Source of the DNA: Solirubrobacterales bacterium
GTDB taxonomy: Bacteria > Actinomycetota > Thermoleophilia > Solirubrobacterales > Solirubrobacteraceae
Direction of reading: 5' to 3'
DNA: 10,968 bases
NCBI GenBank assembly: GCA_016215085.1
Contig: JACRMD010000184.1
Coordinates: forward strand, 1-10,968
This document shows, one piece after another, positions 1 to 7,852 of this stretch. The position numbers were made by a program, and so were the translations under genes. The first letter of the stretch is position 1; each line of letters begins with the position of its first letter. The notes under the pieces are model-generated. The model ran no database searches. It was not told the origin of the DNA and saw only the letters and a program-made list of their open reading frames with translations.

Positions 1-99
1 CCCGTGGCGCGGCCGCGGATCGCCGCGCCGGCGCCGCGGCCACGGCGACGGGCGGCGCCGCCGAGCTCCGCGGCGCGCGAGTTCCGGCCGTTCGGCTGA
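1..99 (+). CDS. possible C-terminal tail of an unrecognised protein (partial)
   Basis: Reading from base 1, the first frame stays open for 32 codons and stops at TGA 97-99. The tail is rich in alanine, proline and arginine and ends in REFRPFG. Almost every third position in this frame is G or C, as in the real genes nearby, but the other plus-strand frames are also open and GC-rich here, so composition barely discriminates. No domain is recognisable and the start lies outside the window. It could be the disordered end of an upstream gene or simply non-coding sequence. Confidence 0.3.
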   Translation, partial: PVARPRIAAPAPRPRRRAAPPSSAAREFRPFG

Positions 100-200
100 T
101 GGGCTGGCGGATCTGACCCGCGATCCGTAGCCGCTACCGATGACCGGGTGGCCCGGCTGCGGTTCGCTGCGTGCACGAGCACGGGTCGAAGGGAGACGCC
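100..200 (+). other. leader region upstream of the FAD oxidoreductase
   Basis: This 100-base stretch has no supported gene. It contains two small perfect hairpins: CCGGG-tgg-CCCGG at 144-156 and CGTGC-acga-GCACG at 170-183. Neither is followed by a T-run, so neither is a convincing intrinsic terminator. A purine-rich ribosome binding site (AAGGGAG, 189-195) sits five bases before the ATG at 201. I see no clear -10/-35 pair. Confidence 0.4.
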
Positions 201-1805
201 ATGACCGCCCCACGCCGCGACGCGGACGTCGTCGTCATCGGAGCCGGAGCAGGAGGGCTCACGGCCGCCGCCTACCTCGCCGCCGCCGGCCGGCACGTGA
301 TCGTCGTCGACCGCCAGCCCATGCCCGGCGGCAACACCGCCGTCTTCACGCACGAGGGCTACGAGTTCGACATCGGGCTGCACTACCTCGGCGGCTTCCG
401 CGGCGCCCATCCGGGCATCCGCGCCTTCCTGGAGCCGCTCGGGATCGACCTGCGCTTCCGCGAGCAGGACCCCGACGGCTTCGACACGCTGCTCTTCGAG
501 GACGCCACCTTCGCGGTCCCGCGGGGCGTCGAGGCCTTCCGCGACCGCCTGCACGAGGCGTTCCCGCGCGAGGTCTCGCAGATCGACCGGTTCCTGCGGC
601 ACGTCACGACCCTGGGGCGCGAGATCGACGAGACGCCGCCCGACAACCTGCGCGACGCGCTCGGCTACGCGTGGCGGACCCGCGACCTGCTCGGCGCGGC
701 CCGCACGACGCTGGGCGGCGAGCTCGACCGCCTCGACTGCTCACCGCGGCTGCGGGTCGTGCTGTCGTGGCTGCACGGCGTCTACGCCGTCCCGCCGTCG
801 CGGGCCGCCCTCGGCATGCACGCCGCGGCGATGCTGCACTACCTCGACGGCGCCTGGTACCCGGAGGGCGGTGCCTAGGCGGTCGCCGACGCGCTCGTGG
901 CCGCGATCCGCCGCCACGGCGGCGACGTGCTGACCGACACCGAGGCGACGCGCATCGTCGTCGAGCACGGGCGCGTGACCGCCGTCCGCCTCGTCCCCGG
1001 CCGCGGCGGCGGCCCTCCCGGCGGGACGCCCGAGGAGCTGCGCGCGCCGGTGGTGGTGGCCGCGGGCGACCTCAAGCGGACCTTCCTGGACCTCGTCGAC
1101 CACGACGCCGTGCCGGCGCGCGTCCGGCGGCGGGTCCGCGGCTTCGAGATGGCCGCGCCGCTGTTCGTCGTCTACCTCGTGCTCGACCGCGACCTGCGCG
1201 CCGAGGGCATGCCCAACCGCAACTGGTCGGTCATCGACTGCGACGACGTCGACGCCATGTACGCGTCGTGGGCGCACGGCCAGCTGCCCGCGCAGCGGTG
1301 GACCTGGATCACGTCCGCGTCCCTGAAGGACCCGGCGAACCCGCGGCTCTGCCGGCCCGGGCAGACCAACCTGCAGCTCATGACCGGGGCTCCGGCCTCC
1401 CACGCGTTCTGGGACGTCGACCAGGGGCTGGAGCTCGGGCCCACCTACGGCAGGCGCCGCCGCGAGCTGCGCGACCGCGCGGTCCGCCACGCCGAGCGCG
1501 CGATCCCCGGCCTGGCCGACGCCATCGCCTTCGGGGAGACGGCCACCCCGGTGACGCTCGAGCGCCGGCTGGGCGCCAGCGGCGGCACCTCCTACGGGAT
1601 CGCGGCGACCCCCAGCCAGTTCGGGCTGCTGCGGCCGGGCGCGCGGACGCCGATCGAGGGCCTGTTCCTCGCCGGCGCCAGCACGCGCAGCGGCCACGGC
1701 GTCACCTACGCGATGCACGGCGGCGCGGAGGCCGCGCGGGCGATCACCGGAGAGCCCGGGATGGTCGGCGCCGCCGCGCCGGCGACCGGGGAGGCGCCTC
1801 GATGA
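201..1805 (+). pseudogene. carotenoid/retinol-type FAD oxidoreductase interrupted by one in-frame TAG
   Basis: Read through the stop at 876-878, this is a 534-position flavoprotein of the phytoene desaturase / retinol saturase (CrtI-like) family, which oxidises, reduces or isomerises polyenes at a membrane surface. Seen: an N-terminal Rossmann motif GAGAGG at residues 14-19, an acidic residue ending strand 2 (D37), PGGNT near 42-46, the family-typical GLHYLGG near 59-65, and a C-terminal FAD-contact segment GLFLAGASTRSGHG. The start is ATG 201 behind a strong AAGGGAG site. Codon 226 is TAG in the context YPEGGA-TAG-AVADAL. The reading frame, homology and codon bias continue unbroken on both sides, so this is a single-base lesion or a recoded codon. 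Strict translation gives 201-878 plus an orphan fragment from about GTG 897. The gene is convergent with the trehalose operon and has no carotenoid genes beside it in the window. The exact substrate cannot be told. Confidence 0.85.
876..878 (+). other. in-frame TAG codon in the FAD oxidoreductase
   Basis: This codon lies in the same frame as 201-875 and 879-1805. The local family pattern, YP-x-GG followed by a variable residue and an AVADAL-type helix, accepts Gln, Glu, Lys, Ser and others. CAG to TAG is the simplest one-step change. Confidence 0.9.
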
Positions 1806-1806
1806 A

Positions 1807-1824
1807 GGCCCAGGCGCCGGGGCC
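1807..1824. terminator. GC-rich palindrome between convergent genes, possible bidirectional terminator
   Basis: The 18 bases between the oxidoreductase stop and the otsA stop form a near-perfect palindrome with one mismatched pair (1812 with 1819). The outer arms GGCCC (1807-1811) and GGGCC (1820-1824) pair fully. Its position exactly between two convergent stop codons fits a shared terminator. There is no T-run on either side, so classical intrinsic termination is doubtful, and random palindromes are common at this GC content. Confidence 0.3.
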
Positions 1825-3279
1825 CTAGGCCTCGACGCCCGCCTTCTTGCGGATGTCCTCGATCTGCTCGTCGATCCAGTCGCCCGGGTCGCGCGAGGTG
1901 ACGATCTCCTTCAGGCCGCGGGCGCGCCGGGCGCGCTCGTCGGGGTTCATCGTCAGCGCCGCGTGGATCGAGTCCGCGAGCTCCTGGATGTCGAAGGGGT
2001 TGACCGAGAGCGCGTACTCGCCGAGCTCCTCGTGGGCGCCGGTGTTCTCGCTCAGCACGCTGACGCCGTCGCGCGTGTTGACGATCGGCCCCTCCTTGGC
2101 CACGAGGTTCATGCCGTCGAACATCGCGTTGACCATCAGCACGTCGTAGTGCTTGTAGGCCGCGACGGCCTCCTCGAGGTCGTCCTTGAGCTTGAGCTGG
2201 ATCGGCATCCAGTCCGGCGTGCCGTGGCGGTGGTTGACGACGGCGACGATCGCCTCGATGCGCTCGAGGTACTCGGCGTACTCGGGGACGTCGGTCCGCG
2301 ACGGCATCAGCTGCGCGACGAAGGTGACCTTCTCGCGGAACTCGGGGTGCTGCTCGAGGAACAGGTCGAAGGCGGTGAAGCCGCGCAGGACGTTCTTGGA
2401 CAGGTCGGCGCGGTCGACGCGCAGCACGAGGTGCTCGCGCCGGCGGCGCAGGAGCTCCTCCTCGTGGCGCGCGACGTTGGGCTGGTCGCACACCCGCCGG
2501 ATCGCGTTGGCGTCGATGGGCAGCGGGTAGGCGCGCACCCACACCTCACGGCCCTCGAAGTGCACGATGCCGTCGTTGAAGTTCACCTCGAGGTCCATGA
2601 GGTCCCGGCAGCACTGCAGGAAGTTCCAGCGGTAGGACCGCGTGTGGAACCCGATGATGTCGTTGGCCAGCAGGCCCTCGTAGATCTCGCGCCGCACCCG
2701 CGTGGGGAGCACGCGCCACGCGTCGGGCTGCGTCCACGGGATGTGCACGAAGTGGTGCAGCGTCACGTCCTCGCGCGCCCGCCGCACGAGCCCCGGCAGC
2801 GTGTACAGGTGGTAGTCGTGGACCATGACGACCGGCTCGTCCTGGCCCTCGATCGCCTCGACGACCGCGCGCGCGAGGTCCTCGTTGACCACGTTGTAGC
2901 CGAACTCAAACGCCTCGATCTCGTTGCGGCGCACGTCCGGCGCGTTGCTGAGGTCCCAGAGGTAGTGCTGGATGAACCACAGCATCGGGTTGGCGAAGAT
3001 GTTGTAGAAGCGGTCGAAGGCCTCCGGGTCGCTCTCGACCAGCCGCACCTGGTACTCGCCGCCGCCCGGCGCCTCGACCGTGAACGGCCTGCCGCCCGCC
3101 TCGCGCGCCCGCCGCGCGTCGCCGTCGGTCAGCGCACTGGCGATCCACACCGCGTCGCGGTGCGAGGCCAGGCCGGTCAGGGCCGTGACCAGGCCGCCGG
3201 TCCCGCGCTTGAAGTCGCCCTCGTCGTCGAAGGTGACGGGGCCGCGGTTGGAGACGAGGACGAGGGGACGCTGGCTCAC
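1825..3279 (-). CDS. otsA: trehalose-6-phosphate synthase (GT20)
   Basis: This cytoplasmic enzyme transfers glucose from a nucleotide sugar to glucose-6-phosphate, making trehalose-6-phosphate. The 484-residue product has the GT20 landmarks: the N-terminal loop KRGTGGLVTAL (24-34), VHDYHL (153-158), HFVHIPW (176-182), the phosphate-binding pair R290/K295 in VDRADLSK, DGMNLVAKE (388-396), and the C-terminal LSENTGAHEEL and VNPFD. The length is normal for the family. The start is GTG 3279, which overlaps the upstream TGA by four bases (GTGA); the upstream ribosome binding site is weak, so translational coupling to the preceding gene is likely. It is the last gene of the five-gene minus-strand operon. 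It stops at TAG (1827-1825) at a natural family end point, the only intact gene here to use TAG. No trehalose-6-phosphate phosphatase is present in the window. Confidence 0.92.
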   Translation of the reverse strand: MSQRPLVLVSNRGPVTFDDEGDFKRGTGGLVTALTGLASHRDAVWIASALTDGDARRAREAGGRPFTVEAPGGGEYQVRLVESDPEAFDRFYNIFANPMLWFIQHYLWDLSNAPDVRRNEIEAFEFGYNVVNEDLARAVVEAIEGQDEPVVMVHDYHLYTLPGLVRRAREDVTLHHFVHIPWTQPDAWRVLPTRVRREIYEGLLANDIIGFHTRSYRWNFLQCCRDLMDLEVNFNDGIVHFEGREVWVRAYPLPIDANAIRRVCDQPNVARHEEELLRRRREHLVLRVDRADLSKNVLRGFTAFDLFLEQHPEFREKVTFVAQLMPSRTDVPEYAEYLERIEAIVAVVNHRHGTPDWMPIQLKLKDDLEEAVAAYKHYDVLMVNAMFDGMNLVAKEGPIVNTRDGVSVLSENTGAHEELGEYALSVNPFDIQELADSIHAALTMNPDERARRARGLKEIVTSRDPGDWIDEQIEDIRKKAGVEA

Positions 3280-4549
3280 GTGGTGGGATCCGGGGTCGCG
3301 GTTGGCGTGGGACGCGCTGCGGCGGCGGCGCCGTCGGAGGCGGCCGCCGCGGCCGGGCCTACCCCGAGGAGGGCTCCGAAGATCCGCAGGTAGTCACGCA
3401 GGTACCGCGGCGTGAGGAAGTGCCGGCGCACGTGCTCCTTGCCGCGCTTGCCCAGCGCCTTGCCCAGCGCGGGGTCCCGCAGGACATCGACCGTCCGGGC
3501 CGCGCACTCCTCCACGGAGTCCACGAGGTACCCGCTGATGCCCTGCTTGACCTGCAGCGGGATGCCGCCGACGTTGCCGCCGATGAAGGGACGGCCCTTC
3601 CACAGCGCCTCGGCGACGGTGAGGCCGAAGCCCTCGCGGGTGGACTTCTGGATCACGACGTCGGCCTGCGACTGGAACGCGTTGACCTCGATCGAGCCGA
3701 CGTTGTTGAAGTTGTTGAGGATGTGGATGTCGGGGTCGCCCCCCGCGTGGGCGATCGTCGCGTTGTAGAAGTCCCACCCCTCGGGGTCGTCGCTGGCCAT
3801 GGAGCCCACGAGCGCGAGCTGCACCTCGGGGACCTCCTCCTTGGCCATGCGGTAGGCGTCGATGACGCCCAGCGGGTCCTTCCACGGGTCGAAGCGCGAC
3901 ACCTGGACCATCAGCGGCCGGTCGACGTCGACGCCGAACTGCTTGCACACGTATGCGGCGTCGTCGGGCGAGAGCGCCATGTTCTTCGGCGCCAGCGGGT
4001 CGATCGCGGGCGGCACGACGTTCACGGTCCCGCCCATGCCCGAGGGCACGTACTGCTCCATGTGGAAGAGCGACTGCGGGTACTCGCGGATGAACGGCAG
4101 CAGCCGCTCGATCGTCGCCGGGTTGGGCGTCGAGAGGTCGATGTGGCAGCGCCGGCCGGCTGCGGGTCGTGCACCAGGCACACGTCCCAGCCGTCGGGCA
4201 GCTCGCGGGCGTTCATCTCGTTGTAGTGCTCCCACACGCCCCACTGCTCCGGCGTCAGGTCGTCCGGCGCGCCCTGCAGCGCGTTGTGCATGAGCTTGGT
4301 CGCGTTGAAGAACTCCTCGCGCCCGTAGATGATCTGCCACTCGACCTCGAGCCCGACATCGCGCATCAGCGGCACGAGCGTGTAGAGGATCTCGGCCACC
4401 CCGCCGCCGAACGCGGTCGCGGAGATGTGCGCGATGCGGGCGCCCTGCAACGGCTCCGCCAGCTCGCGGATCTCGGCGATCTGGTCCCGGCCGAAGATGT
4501 GCGTGTAGTCGGCCAGGGTCTTGGACCCCACGGCGACGGGCTGGAGCAC
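3276..4549 (-). pseudogene. treT: TreT-like trehalose glycosyltransferase (GT4), frame-shifted
   Basis: This family makes trehalose from an NDP-glucose donor and free glucose. The first frame (GTG 4549 down to about 4154) carries ATAFGGGVAEIL, IYGREEFFNATK, MHNALQG and VHDPQPA. The second frame (about 4151 down to TGA 3278-3276) resumes at RCHIDLSTPNP and continues through VNVVPPAIDPL, VQVSRFDPWKDP, the GT4 motif QKSTREGFGLTVAEALWKG, and an alanine/proline/threonine-rich tail. Relatives, from memory, carry roughly a dozen more residues, including a W-x-W before RCHID, between these blocks, so the lesion looks like a deletion that also shifted frame, at a GCCGGCCGGC run. The start is GTG behind TAAGG, 10 bases after the htrA stop; the end overlaps the otsA start by four bases. 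Either a real null allele or an assembly error. Strict translation gives two overlapping fragments. Confidence 0.85.
4151..4160 (-). other. frameshift/deletion junction in the TreT-like gene
   Basis: Coding evidence switches minus-strand frame here, between the conserved blocks HDPQPA and RCHIDLS. Only two bases separate the Ala codon ending at 4154 from the Arg codon beginning at 4151. The junction is a GCCGGCCGGC-type tandem run, a plausible site for slippage, deletion or assembly collapse. Confidence 0.8.
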
Positions 4550-4559
4550 GATCGGGACC

Positions 4560-5720
4560 TTACCCCTGCGGGGACTCGAGTGGACGCGTCCCGAGCTTCA
4601 CCGGGACCTCCTTGCGTCGGCCGTCGCGGACGATCGTCAGCTTCACCGTCGTGCCCGGCAGGTGGCGCAGCAGCTCGACGCCCAGGTCGGTGTCGCGCTG
4701 CAGCTCGCGGCCGTCGACGGCCACGATCACGTCGCCGCCCACCAGCCACGTGTCCTCCTGGAAGCGGCGCTGGTCGCCGCCGGCCCGCAGCCCCGCGTCG
4801 TCGGCCGGCCCGCCGCGCACGACCTCCTGCACCCAGGCGCCCTTGTCCGTGCCGAGGTCGAACTCGTCGGCGAGCTGCGGGTAGACCGCCTTGGTCGAGA
4901 CGCCGAGGTAGCCGTAGCGGACCTTGCCGTCGCGGCGCAGCTGGTCCAGCGACCGCTTGACGACGTCGACCGGGACCGCGAAGCCGACGCCGCTGCTCTC
5001 GCCGCTGCGCGTGCGGATCTGCGAGTTGATGCCCAGCACGCGGCCCTGCGCGTCCAGCAGCGGCCCGCCGGAGTTGCCGCTGTTGATCGACGCGTCGGTC
5101 TGGATGGCGCCGCTGGTCTGGAAGCCGGTCAGCGACTCGATCGAGCGCCCGGTGGCCGACACCACGCCGGTGGTCAGCGACTGCTCCTCGCCGAAGGGCG
5201 AGCCGATCGCCGCCACCGGTTCGCCGACCTGCGCGCTGCCGGCGGTGCCCAGCGGCAGCGGGCGCAGCCGCAGGCCCGCGGGGTCGACCTTCAGCAGCGC
5301 GACGTCGGAGAACGGGTCGAAGCCCTTCACCTCGGCCTGCACCTGGTTGCCGTCGGGGAAGCGGACGTACACCTTGCCCGCCTCGCGGATCGACCGGCCC
5401 TCGCCCTGGGTGACGACGTGCGCGTTGGTGGCGATCTCGCCGTCGCCGCTGACCACGAAGCCCGAGCCGAGGCCGCCCGCCGACGGGTCGCCGCCGAAGC
5501 CGGCCGACAGCACGGTCACGACGCCGGGCGACTCGCGCTCGTAGATGGCGCGCGGGTCGAACCCGGCGGGCTGGTCGCCGCCGCCGTCGTCCGAGGACGG
5601 CGGCGGGACGACCTCGACGCTGGTCGTCCGCGCCACGGTCTTCGTGTCCCCGTCGTCGCCGCAGGCCGCCGCGCCGCCGAGGAGCGCGGCGAGCGCGGCC
5701 GCCGCCGCCAGGCGCCTCAC
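4560..5720 (-). CDS. htrA: HtrA/DegP-like serine protease with PDZ domain, putative lipoprotein
   Basis: This is an extracytoplasmic quality-control protease of 386 residues. It begins with a short basic and hydrophobic segment ending in GGAAAC-GDD, so C20 may be a lipidation site, although AAAC is a loose lipobox. A Pro/Ser/Gly/Asp-rich linker follows (about 35-53), then a trypsin-like domain with the full triad: H101 in NAHVV, D139 in SDVALLKV and S217 in GNSGGPL. A C-terminal PDZ domain starts near YGYLGVS and includes GGDVIVAVDG. The start is GTG 5720, which overlaps the kinase TGA by four bases (GTGA) and has GGAG eight bases upstream. An in-frame extension upstream would only antisense-read other genes. 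It ends at TAA. Its position directly after a two-component pair suggests that it is made in response to envelope stress. Confidence 0.93.
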   Translation of the reverse strand: MRRLAAAAALAALLGGAAACGDDGDTKTVARTTSVEVVPPPSSDDGGGDQPAGFDPRAIYERESPGVVTVLSAGFGGDPSAGGLGSGFVVSGDGEIATNAHVVTQGEGRSIREAGKVYVRFPDGNQVQAEVKGFDPFSDVALLKVDPAGLRLRPLPLGTAGSAQVGEPVAAIGSPFGEEQSLTTGVVSATGRSIESLTGFQTSGAIQTDASINSGNSGGPLLDAQGRVLGINSQIRTRSGESSGVGFAVPVDVVKRSLDQLRRDGKVRYGYLGVSTKAVYPQLADEFDLGTDKGAWVQEVVRGGPADDAGLRAGGDQRRFQEDTWLVGGDVIVAVDGRELQRDTDLGVELLRHLPGTTVKLTIVRDGRRKEVPVKLGTRPLESPQG

Positions 5721-7120
5721 GCCGGCAGCTCCAGCGTGAAGGTCGTCCGCCCGGGCTGGCTCTCCACCGCCAGCCGCCCGTCCATGCGCTCGGCCAGCTC
5801 GCGCGCGATGGCGAGGCCGAGCCCGGAGCCCTGGGCGTCGTCGGTGGTCACGAACGGCTCGAAGATCCGCGGGAGCATCGTGCGATGGATACCCGGTCCG
5901 AAGTCGCCGACGCCCAGTCGCACCGTGCCGTCGCGCCGGGAGGCCGACAGCACGAGGTCGGTCCCGGGCGGCGTGTGGGTGATCGCGTTGTCGATGAGGA
6001 TGCGCATCACCTGGGCCACGCGGTCGGGGTCGCACTGGACCTCCACGGGCTGCGGGGGCAGCCGCAGCTCGAGGTGGGCGTCGTGCGCGCTGAGCGCCGG
6101 CGTGAACTCCGTCGCCACCGCCCGCGCGAGCGTGCCGACGTCCGTCGGCTCGGGCCGCAGCTCCAGCGAGCCGGCCTCCAGGCGCGACAGGTCGAGCAGG
6201 TCGGTGGCCAGCTTCTGCAGCCGGATGACCTGCTGGCGCAGCTGGGCGAGGAACCGCCGCCGGTCCTCCTCGTCGACGTCCTCGTCCTCGAGCAGCTCCA
6301 GGAAGCCGCCGAGCGAGAACAGCGGCGTGCGCAGCTCGTGCGAGGCGGTCGCGATGAAGCGCTTGCGCGCCGAGTCGAGCTCCGCGAGCTGGCGGCGCAT
6401 GTGGTCCAGTGTCCAGGCCAGCTGCCCGAGCTCGTCGCTGGCGTCGACCGGGAAGCGCGCCTCGAAGTCGCCCTGGGCCACGCGCCCCGCGACCTGCTCG
6501 ATCCGGCGCACCCGCCAGGCCAGCGCGCGGGCGACCAGCCAGCCCGCCAGCGCCGCGGCGAGGATCGCCACGAGCGCGGCGACGAGCATCCGGTCGCGGA
6601 CGAGCCCGACCTGGTCGGTCAGGTCGTTCAGCGGCGCGGAGAACACGACGACCGAGCCGACGACGCGGCGGCCGGTGGTCGCGTCGCGGGTGAAGAGCGG
6701 CAGGGCGGCCTCCCCGATGCGCCCGGCGTCCCCGGCCTCGGTGCCGGTGACCATCGCGCCGCGCCGCGCGGCCTCGGCCGCCACCTCGAACTGCAGGTCG
6801 CTGATCCGGTTCTCGCGCGTGGAGTCCGAGACGATGTAGGTCTTGGGCACCGCCCGGTTGACGCCGAAGAGCGTGACGCGGGCGCCCGCGCGGTCGGCGG
6901 TGTCGCGCACCACGCCGTCGACCTTCGGGGCGTCGACGCCGCGGTCGACGGCGGCCTTGATCTGCGGCGCGTACCGGCGCGCGTCGTCGCCCAGGCCGTG
7001 CAGCGCCTCGTCGCGCAGGTCGGCCTCGAGCCGGGGCAGGACGCCGACGAGCACGACGGCGACCGCGCCCATGACGATCAGCAGGACGATGAAGGCGAGC
7101 CGGTTGCGGAGGGACCCCAT
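5717..7120 (-). CDS. membrane sensor histidine kinase (HAMP-HisKA-HATPase)
   Basis: This 467-residue kinase has transmembrane segment 1 at about 8-28, an extracytoplasmic sensor region at about 29-178, and transmembrane segment 2 at about 179-200. A HAMP region follows, then HisKA with phospho-acceptor H261 in ATASHELRTPL, and a HATPase domain with N-box ILIDNAITHTP (374-384), GDFGPGI (405-411), the F-box IFEPF and the G2 box GSGLGLAIA. All catalytic boxes look intact. The sensor region has no motif I recognise, so the signal is unknown. The start is ATG 7118-7120 with GGGAGG upstream; the gap to the regulator stop is 21 bases. It most resembles BaeS- or MprB-like kinases in architecture, which often work with HtrA-type proteases; that parallel is inference. 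Confidence 0.93.
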   Translation of the reverse strand: MGSLRNRLAFIVLLIVMGAVAVVLVGVLPRLEADLRDEALHGLGDDARRYAPQIKAAVDRGVDAPKVDGVVRDTADRAGARVTLFGVNRAVPKTYIVSDSTRENRISDLQFEVAAEAARRGAMVTGTEAGDAGRIGEAALPLFTRDATTGRRVVGSVVVFSAPLNDLTDQVGLVRDRMLVAALVAILAAALAGWLVARALAWRVRRIEQVAGRVAQGDFEARFPVDASDELGQLAWTLDHMRRQLAELDSARKRFIATASHELRTPLFSLGGFLELLEDEDVDEEDRRRFLAQLRQQVIRLQKLATDLLDLSRLEAGSLELRPEPTDVGTLARAVATEFTPALSAHDAHLELRLPPQPVEVQCDPDRVAQVMRILIDNAITHTPPGTDLVLSASRRDGTVRLGVGDFGPGIHRTMLPRIFEPFVTTDDAQGSGLGLAIARELAERMDGRLAVESQPGRTTFTLELPA

Positions 7121-7141
7121 CGCCGGGGATCCTCCCGTCCG

Positions 7142-7852
7142 TCAGCGGTCCTCGTCGCGGAACCGGTAGCCGACGCCGCGCACGGTGAAGAGGTACTCGG
7201 GGTCCTTGGCGTCCTGCTCGAGCTTCTCGCGCAGGTGGCGGATGTGCACGTCGATCGTGCGCGGGTCGCGGTAGGCGCTGTCGCCCCAGATCCGCGTCAG
7301 CAGCATGTCGCGCGTGAAGACGCGGCCGGGGTTGCGCGCCAGCGCGTTGAGGATCTCGAACTCCACGAAGGTCACCTCGACCGCGTCGCCGCGGACGCGG
7401 ACCGCGCGCTTGGCGGGGTCGATCTCGAGATCGTGGACCTGGAGCGCGGCCTCGTCCTCGGGCGCGGCCTTCTGCTGCATCCCGGCGCGCCGGAGCGCGG
7501 CGCGGACCCGGCTGCGGAACTCGCGCAGGGAGAACGGCTTGGTGATGTAGTCGTCGGCGCCCAGCTCGAGGCCGAGGACCTTGTCGATCTCCTCGGCCTT
7601 GGCGGTGAGCATGATGATCGGGACGCTGCTGCGCGCCCGCAGGCGGCGGCAGACCTCGAGCCCGTCCATGCGGGGCATCATCACGTCGAGCACCACGAGG
7701 TCGAACGTGCTCTCGCCGAAGCGCGCCAGCGCCTCGCGCCCGTCGGCGGCGGTGACGACCTCGTAGCCGTCCTTGCGCAGCGGGTAGCTCAGCAGCGTCT
7801 GGATCGACTGCTCGTCGTCGGCAAGCAGGATGCGGGGAGCGTGCTCGGCCAT
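7142..7852 (-). CDS. OmpR/PhoB-family response regulator
   Basis: This 236-residue DNA-binding regulator is the expected partner of the adjacent kinase. The receiver domain (about 6-120) shows the acidic pocket ADDE (11-14), phospho-acceptor D56 in VVLDVMMPRMDG, T83 in MLTAK and K105 in TKPFS. A winged-helix effector (about 135-234) carries EFEILNALARNPGRVFTR, the recognition-helix region RTIDVHIRHLREKL and the terminal GVGYRF. I chose ATG 7852 because GGAG lies six bases upstream; a GTG at 7864 would add four residues but places the start before that site. It is the first gene of the minus-strand operon and may regulate its own promoter, which must lie within or next to the divergent gene. 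Confidence 0.94.
   Translation of the reverse strand: MAEHAPRILLADDEQSIQTLLSYPLRKDGYEVVTAADGREALARFGESTFDLVVLDVMMPRMDGLEVCRRLRARSSVPIIMLTAKAEEIDKVLGLELGADDYITKPFSLREFRSRVRAALRRAGMQQKAAPEDEAALQVHDLEIDPAKRAVRVRGDAVEVTFVEFEILNALARNPGRVFTRDMLLTRIWGDSAYRDPRTIDVHIRHLREKLEQDAKDPEYLFTVRGVGYRFRDEDR

Noticed and set aside
1825..1827. Global reassignment of UAG to a sense codon
   Set aside because: The trehalose-6-phosphate synthase stops at TAG exactly where the family normally ends, and the sequence beyond is the intergenic palindrome and the opposing gene. Context-dependent readthrough remains possible.
140..1828. Unbroken plus-strand frame of 562 codons over the FAD oxidoreductase
   Set aside because: It is an arginine-rich out-of-frame reading. 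The FAD motifs lie in the other frame, so an uninterrupted frame here does not mean an intact gene.
1963..3393. Plus-strand open frame of 476 codons opposite otsA
   Set aside because: It is an antisense shadow, Val/Asp/Arg/Leu-rich without recognisable motifs; the GT20 gene explains the region.
4740..4800. Apparent insertion (GGDQRRFQEDTWLVGG) in the HtrA PDZ domain
   Set aside because: I recall similar inserts before GGDVIVAVDG in HtrA proteins of related actinobacteria, and the frame is intact, so it looks like normal family variation.
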